DNA from: Kocuria palustris
GTDB lineage: Bacteria; Actinomycetota; Actinomycetes; Actinomycetales; Micrococcaceae
Assembly (NCBI RefSeq): GCF_007666205.1
Contig: NZ_VDOR01000002.1
Coordinates: forward strand, 248,001-312,000
Direction: 5' to 3'
DNA length: 64,000 bases
Shown here: positions 60,223-64,000 of the stretch, in pieces
How positions within the stretch are numbered: position 1 is the first letter of the stretch
Layout of the letters: each line of letters opens with the position of its first letter
Notes under the pieces: model-generated
Seen by the model: the letters and a program-made list of their open reading frames with translations, nothing else
Told to the model about the DNA's origin: nothing
The model's database searches: none
Translations under genes and position numbers: made by a program

Positions 60223-61469
60223 CGGACAGCACCGCAGACACGACCGACGCCGCCGCACCCGAGCCCCGCGCCCAGGTGCGGCGGTCCGCGCTTCTGGAGG
60301 CCGTGCACGGCGCGGTCGAGGCCTCGGGCCTCGACGCCGGGACGGCCGCCCACTACGGGGACCCCGTCCGCGAGCAGCGGGCCCTGGCCCGCGGCGCCGC
60401 CGTGGTGGACCTCTCCCACAAGGGCGTCCTGACCGTGACCGGCCCCGACCGCCTCTCCTGGCTCACGACCCTGAGCTCCCAAGTGCTCACGGGGCTGCGG
60501 CCCGGGGAGTCCGCGGAGACCCTGTTCCTCTCCGTGCAGGGCCGCGTCGAGCACGCTCCGCACGTCATCGAGGACGGACGGACCGCGTGGCTCGTGACCG
60601 AGCCGCACGAGACCGAGCCCCTGCGGAAGTGGCTCGAGTCCATGCGCTTCGCCCTGCGCGTCGAGATCGCCGATCGCAGCGACGACATCGCGGTCGTCGG
60701 CGCCGTCGAGGTCCCCGAGCACCTGCTGCCGCCTGCGCAGGAGCCCTCCGACGGGCGCTGCGCGCTGGTCTGGGAGGATCCGTGGCCCGGGGTCGCCGAG
60801 GGCGGGTGGGCCTACGGCGAGCAGGAGTCCCACCCCGGGCGGGACCGCCGCTGGCACGAGGTCCTGATCCCTCGCGACCGCCTCGTCGAGGCCGTGACCG
60901 GCCCCGCCGCCGACGGCCTGGAGCTCGCCGGCTCGTGGGCGGGGGAGGCCCTGCGCATCGAGGCCTGGCGACCGCGCCTGGGCGCGGACACCGATGAGCG
61001 CACCGTCCCGCACGAGCTGGACTGGCTGCGCACCGCGGTCCACCTGGCCAAGGGCTGCTACAAGGGCCAGGAGACGGTCGCGCGCGTGCACAACCTGGGG
61101 CACCCGCCGCGTCGCCTCGTGTTCCTGGATCTCGACGGCTCGGAGCACACGCTGCCGCGCGCCGGCGCGGAGGTGCTCTCGGGGGAGCGCGTCGTCGGGC
61201 GGGTGAGCTCCGCCGCGCTGCATCACGAGGCCGGGCCCATCGCCCTGGCGGTGATCAAGCGCTCCGTCGATCCCCAGGCGCCGCTGCGGGTGCGCGAGCG
61301 CGCCGACGACGCGGCCGAGGCCGCCGGATCGGCCGCCGACCGGGAGCAGGACAGCACGGCACCGCGCGAGGAGTGGGCCGCGGCCCAGACCGTCGTCGTC
61401 CCGCCGGACGCAGGCCAGGTCGTCCAGCGCGAGAAGGGCTTCCTGCGCAGGCCGGGCGGACGCTCCTGA
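60219..61469 (+). CDS. ygfZ: Folate-binding protein YgfZ/CAF17 family
   Basis: 416 residues related to the glycine-cleavage T protein; helps assembly or repair of iron-sulfur proteins with a folate cofactor. The signature KGCYKGQETVARVHNLGHPPRRLV is near residues 283-306, and AAVVDLSHKGVLTVTGPDRLSWL near 62-84 starts the folate-binding domain. A Glu/Ala-rich tail of about 50 residues follows. Coupled to the nitrobindin gene by a 4-nt overlap, as commonly seen in actinobacteria. Confidence 0.92.
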   Translation: MTDSTADTTDAAAPEPRAQVRRSALLEAVHGAVEASGLDAGTAAHYGDPVREQRALARGAAVVDLSHKGVLTVTGPDRLSWLTTLSSQVLTGLRPGESAETLFLSVQGRVEHAPHVIEDGRTAWLVTEPHETEPLRKWLESMRFALRVEIADRSDDIAVVGAVEVPEHLLPPAQEPSDGRCALVWEDPWPGVAEGGWAYGEQESHPGRDRRWHEVLIPRDRLVEAVTGPAADGLELAGSWAGEALRIEAWRPRLGADTDERTVPHELDWLRTAVHLAKGCYKGQETVARVHNLGHPPRRLVFLDLDGSEHTLPRAGAEVLSGERVVGRVSSAALHHEAGPIALAVIKRSVDPQAPLRVRERADDAAEAAGSAADREQDSTAPREEWAAAQTVVVPPDAGQVVQREKGFLRRPGGRS

Positions 61470-61505
61470 GCCGATCCCCCGCCCGCGTCCGAGCGGATGC
61501 CCGCA

Positions 61506-61548
61506 CGGCATCGGCCCCGCGATCCTCGTGATCGCGGGGCCGATGCCG
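61506..61548. terminator. Bidirectional terminator between ygfZ and pfkA
   Basis: 19-bp perfect stem (61506-61524 with 61530-61548), CTCGT loop, between convergent genes. Confidence 0.85.
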
Positions 61549-61564
61549 CTGCGTGCGGCCGGGA

Positions 61565-62596
61565 TCAGCGGCCGAAGAGCACCTTCGCCTCGTCCCAGCG
61601 CTCCTGGGGCACGGCCTTGAGCCCGGTCAGCGCCTCGTCGAAGCTGACCCGGGCCATGTCGGTCCCGCGCAGCGCGACCATGTAGCCCCACTGCTTGTCC
61701 TGGACCAGGTCCACGACGCTCATGCCGAAGCGGGTCGCCAGCACCCGGTCGTAGCCCGTGGGGGCGCCGCCGCGCTGGATGTGGCCCAGGATCGTGTTGC
61801 GGGTCTCGATGCCCGTGCGCTCCTCGATCTGCCGGGTGATGTACTCGCCGATCCCGCCCAGACGGGGCCGGCCGTCGGCCTCGGTGCCGTGCACGGCGGT
61901 GACGTCGTCGAAGCCCTCGGGGATGAAGCCCTCGGCCACGACCACCAGCGGGGAGCGCCCGCGCTCGTGCACCTCGCTCACCCAGCGGCAGACCTCGTCC
62001 ATGCTGGTGCGCTGCTCGGGGATCAGCACCGCGTGGGCGCCGGCGGCCATGCCGGAGTGCAGCGCGATCCACCCGACGTGGCGCCCCATGACCTCGGCGA
62101 CCATGCAGCGGTGGTGGGACTCGCCCGTCGTGCGCAGGCGGTCCATGGCGTCGGTCGCGATGGAGATCGCGGTGTCGAAGCCGAACGTGTAGTCCGTGCC
62201 CATGAGGTCGTTGTCGATGGTCTTGGGCACGCCCACCACGGGCAGCCCGTCGAGGGCCAGCCGGCGGGCCCCGGCCAGGGTGCCCTCACCGCCGATGGCG
62301 ACGACGGCGTCGATCCCGTGCCGCTCGAGCATGATCGAGATCTTCTCCGGCCCGCCCTGCGGGTGCTCGTACGGGTTGGTGCGGGAGGTGCCCAGGATGG
62401 TGCCGCCCTCGCGGGCCAGGCCGCGGACCCTGGTGCGGGGCAGATCGATGATGTCCCCCTCGACCAGCCCGCGCCAGCCGTCGCGGAAGCCCACGAACTC
62501 GTGGTCGTAGGTCTTGATGCCGTGCAGGACGGCCGCTCGGATGACCGCGTTGAGTCCGGGGCAGTCGCCGCCGCTGGTCAGCAGACCGATCTTCAT
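61565..62596 (-). CDS. pfkA: 6-phosphofructokinase
   Basis: 343 residues. MKIGLLTSGGDCPGLNAVIR (nucleotide site), GGEGTLAGARRLA (about 101-113), VPKTIDNDLMGTD with the catalytic Asp (about 122-134), EVMGRHVGWIALHSG, and LGHIQRGGAPTGYDR. The GGEGT glycine favours ATP as donor, while the lysine in PKTIDND is typical of PPi-type and group III actinobacterial enzymes. ATG 62596 has AGGAGGAG 8 nt upstream; a TAGGAT -10 is at 62669-62674 (minus strand). Confidence 0.94.
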   Translation of the reverse strand: MKIGLLTSGGDCPGLNAVIRAAVLHGIKTYDHEFVGFRDGWRGLVEGDIIDLPRTRVRGLAREGGTILGTSRTNPYEHPQGGPEKISIMLERHGIDAVVAIGGEGTLAGARRLALDGLPVVGVPKTIDNDLMGTDYTFGFDTAISIATDAMDRLRTTGESHHRCMVAEVMGRHVGWIALHSGMAAGAHAVLIPEQRTSMDEVCRWVSEVHERGRSPLVVVAEGFIPEGFDDVTAVHGTEADGRPRLGGIGEYITRQIEERTGIETRNTILGHIQRGGAPTGYDRVLATRFGMSVVDLVQDKQWGYMVALRGTDMARVSFDEALTGLKAVPQERWDEAKVLFGR

Positions 62597-62668
62597 GGGT
62601 GTCGCTCCTCCTGCTCGTGGCCGTCCGGGGCGCACAGGCCCCCGGCGGCAGCCGCTGGGTCTGCCTCC

Positions 62669-62674
62669 ATCCTA
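62669..62674 (-). promoter_or_regulatory. pfkA -10 element
   Basis: TAGGAT on the minus strand, implying transcription start near 62662 and a leader of about 65 nt with its own ribosome binding site, unlike the leaderless genes. Confidence 0.45.
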
Positions 62675-62709
62675 GGTGCGGGCGGGTCGGGCGGTCAGGC
62701 CGCGGCGCT

Positions 62710-62754
62710 GTCCCGGCGCAGTTCAGGAGCCGTTCACCTCGAGCGGACTAGAAT
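62710..62754 (+). promoter_or_regulatory. PHO-box-like 11-nt repeats and -10 of ppk2
   Basis: GTTCAGGAGCC (62721-62731) and GTTCACCTCGA (62732-62742) are tandem 11-nt direct repeats of the PhoP type, preceded in register by GTCCCGGCGCA (62710-62720). TAGAAT (62749-62754) is a good -10, so the repeats replace the -35, as expected for an activator. The leader is about 94 nt. Confidence 0.55.
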
Positions 62755-62854
62755 GGGCCCAGGACAGCCACCGGTCCGGCGGCGATGTCAGTGCCGCGGG
62801 ACCACCGCCACGATCGCGGCCCGTGCGCCGCGATCCCAGCCCACGGGAGCCGCA

Positions 62855-63760
62855 ATGGCAGAAGCGCCGCAGGAGAACCTCCGCGAGTTCATCGACAAGC
62901 TCGTCGAGCAGGGCTACACCGTCACGGACGGGCAGACGGCCGATCCCGACCTCATCGACCCGGGCGGATCCGCGGTCGAGACCTGGCGGGAGGGCGGCTA
63001 CCCCTACGACGAGCGGATGTCGCGGGAGGACTACGAGCTCGAGAAGTACCGGCTGCAGATCGAGCTGCTCAAGTTCCAGTACTGGGGCCAGGACAACGAC
63101 CTCAAGCACATCATCCTGTTCGAGGGCCGCGACGCCGCCGGCAAGGGCGGCACGATCAAGCGCTTCACCGAGCACCTCAATCCGCGGGCGGCGCGCACCG
63201 TGGCGCTGAGCACGCCCACCGAGCGGGAGAAGGGGCAGTGGTACTTCCAGCGCTACGTCGAGCACTTCCCCACGAGCGGCGAGATCGTGATGTTCGACCG
63301 CTCCTGGTACAACCGCGGCAATGTCGAGCGCGTCATGGGGTACTGCACGGACGAGGAGTACGAGGTCTTCATGAAGCAGGCCCCGGTCTTCGAGAAGATG
63401 CTCGTGGACGCGGGCATCCACCTGACCAAGTTCTGGTTCTCCGTGACCCAGCACGAGCAGCGCACGCGCTTCGCGATCCGCCAGATCGACCCGGTCCGCC
63501 GCTGGAAGCTCTCGCCCAACGACCTCGCCTCGCTGGACCGCTGGGACGACTACACGCTGGCCAAGGAGGAGACGTTCCGCCGCACGGACACGGACCACGC
63601 GCCCTGGACCACGATCAAGTCGAACGACAAGAAGCGCGCCCGCCTCAACGCCATGCGCTTCTTCCTCAACCAGTTCGACTACGAGGACAAGGACGAGTCG
63701 GTCGTCTACCCTCCGGATCCGCAGATCGTCCGCCGCGGCCGCGACGCCGTCGACGACTGA
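62855..63760 (+). CDS. ppk2: Polyphosphate kinase 2
   Basis: 301 residues, single PPK2 domain. Walker A FEGRDAAGKGGTIKRF (about 86-101), Walker B with MFDRSWYNRGNVERVMG (about 145-161), lid arginines in the segment FEKMLVDAGIHLTKFWFSV, and TDTDHAPWTTIKSNDKKRARLNAMR near the end. It moves phosphate between polyphosphate and nucleoside diphosphates; class I features suggest ADP/GDP as acceptor. ATG 62855 with GGGAG 6 nt upstream. PHO-like repeats precede it. Confidence 0.95.
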   Translation: MAEAPQENLREFIDKLVEQGYTVTDGQTADPDLIDPGGSAVETWREGGYPYDERMSREDYELEKYRLQIELLKFQYWGQDNDLKHIILFEGRDAAGKGGTIKRFTEHLNPRAARTVALSTPTEREKGQWYFQRYVEHFPTSGEIVMFDRSWYNRGNVERVMGYCTDEEYEVFMKQAPVFEKMLVDAGIHLTKFWFSVTQHEQRTRFAIRQIDPVRRWKLSPNDLASLDRWDDYTLAKEETFRRTDTDHAPWTTIKSNDKKRARLNAMRFFLNQFDYEDKDESVVYPPDPQIVRRGRDAVDD

Positions 63761-63836
63761 TCACCCGGCCGACGGCGAGCCCGCCCGCGATCCCGTGCGG
63801 ACGGGCGGCGGCGGCGGCCGACGGGGACGAGATGAC

Positions 63837-63879
63837 GGCAGGAGGGGCCGCGCACCGACGGTGCGCGGCCCCTCCTGCC
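63837..63879. terminator. Bidirectional terminator after ppk2
   Basis: 20-bp perfect stem (63837-63856 with 63860-63879) and a 3-nt GAC spacer, between ppk2 and the minus-strand gene at the window edge. Confidence 0.8.
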
Positions 63880-63912
63880 GCGCGGGGAGCACCGGCGAGG
63901 CGGCCGGTCCGC

Positions 63913-64000
63913 TCAGGCGCGCCGCGGCTTCCGGCGCCGGTCGACGAGGGCCCAGGAGGCGGCCCCGGAGACGGCGGTGACCGCGAGCACCGACGGCCAG
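63913..64000 (-). CDS. C-terminal end of a membrane protein (partial)
   Basis: The last 28 codons of a minus-strand gene entering the window: VLAVTAVSGAASWALV then DRRRKPRRA and a TGA at 63913-63915. This is a membrane helix followed by a basic cytoplasmic end. Too little for a family call. Confidence 0.55.
   Translation of the reverse strand, partial: WPSVLAVTAVSGAASWALVDRRRKPRRA

Noticed and set aside
1-64000. Search for insertion sequences, prophage genes, CRISPR arrays, rRNA and origins
   Set aside because: No transposase, integrase, phage structural gene, regular repeat-spacer array, rRNA or DnaA-box cluster was recognised.

Overview
The window is about 73% G+C, its genes have strongly G/C-ended codons, and it carries mycothiol synthase (mshD), a hydrogenating menaquinone route (menJ-like reductase), HadAB-type dehydratases, DUF4229 and a nitrobindin/YgfZ pair. 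Together these point to a Gram-positive actinobacterium of the order Micrococcales, most likely a Micrococcaceae member of the Kocuria/Micrococcus type. This is an inference from gene content; there is no rRNA gene here to settle it. I see no insertion sequence, prophage or CRISPR array, so this is core chromosome with a few lineage-specific genes.

Layout. 1-1.4 kb: end of resB and ccsB (cytochrome c maturation). 1.7-3.9 kb: a small membrane protein and a divergent TauE-type permease/Rrf2 regulator pair. 3.9-27.4 kb: a dispersed menaquinone locus (DUF4229, menA, menE, menB, menC, menD, menF, menG, menJ-like reductase, long-chain prenyl diphosphate synthase). It is interrupted by hrpB, putP, gluQ, an MBL hydrolase, a PAP2 phosphatase, phoX and an aromatic-acid-type MFS carrier. 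27.5-33.3 kb: an NSS amino acid importer with its 36-residue MetS-like partner, rarD, and a divergent pair of poorly characterised proteins (DUF6882-like and SseB-like). 33.4-35.6 kb: katA-furA. 35.7-38.7 kb: an unusual ECF sigma factor fused to a zinc-finger anti-sigma-like region, membrane segments and a very long Pro/Glu-rich tail. 38.8-43.5 kb: htpX, yajQ, tRNA-Tyr, trxA, a VIT1-type transporter and a DNA glycosylase. 43.6-49 kb: a DEAD-box helicase with a long leader, then a two-component system followed by a small exported acidic protein. 49-53.3 kb: tRNA-Thr, tRNA-Met, hadA-hadB-MFS-murB-PGPGW. 53.4-58.6 kb: asd, a small GNAT, folA-thyA, a NUDIX/phosphohistidine phosphatase and mshD with a relic of a regulator in front. 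58.9-61.5 kb: a four-gene run ending in nitrobindin and ygfZ. 61.6-64 kb: pfkA, ppk2 and the end of an unknown membrane protein.

How the genes work together. The men genes plus prenyl synthase and reductase supply (partly hydrogenated) menaquinone to the respiratory chain that the cytochrome c assembly genes serve. phoX and ppk2 each have an 11-nt direct-repeat PHO-box-like element in front, so phosphate scavenging and polyphosphate use are probably co-regulated. KatA/FurA, thioredoxin, mycothiol synthase and NUDIX sanitation form a redox-defence set.

The most striking window-wide signal is promoter architecture: about twenty genes have a TANNNT -10 hexamer ending only 6-8 nt before the start codon and no ribosome binding site, which implies leaderless mRNAs. 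This rule was also used to choose several start codons. The best candidates for something little described are the sigma/anti-sigma/extracellular-tail fusion with an upstream overlapping ORF, the two-component system with matching direct repeats before its own regulator gene and the acidic exported protein, and the divergent DUF6882-like/SseB-like pair.
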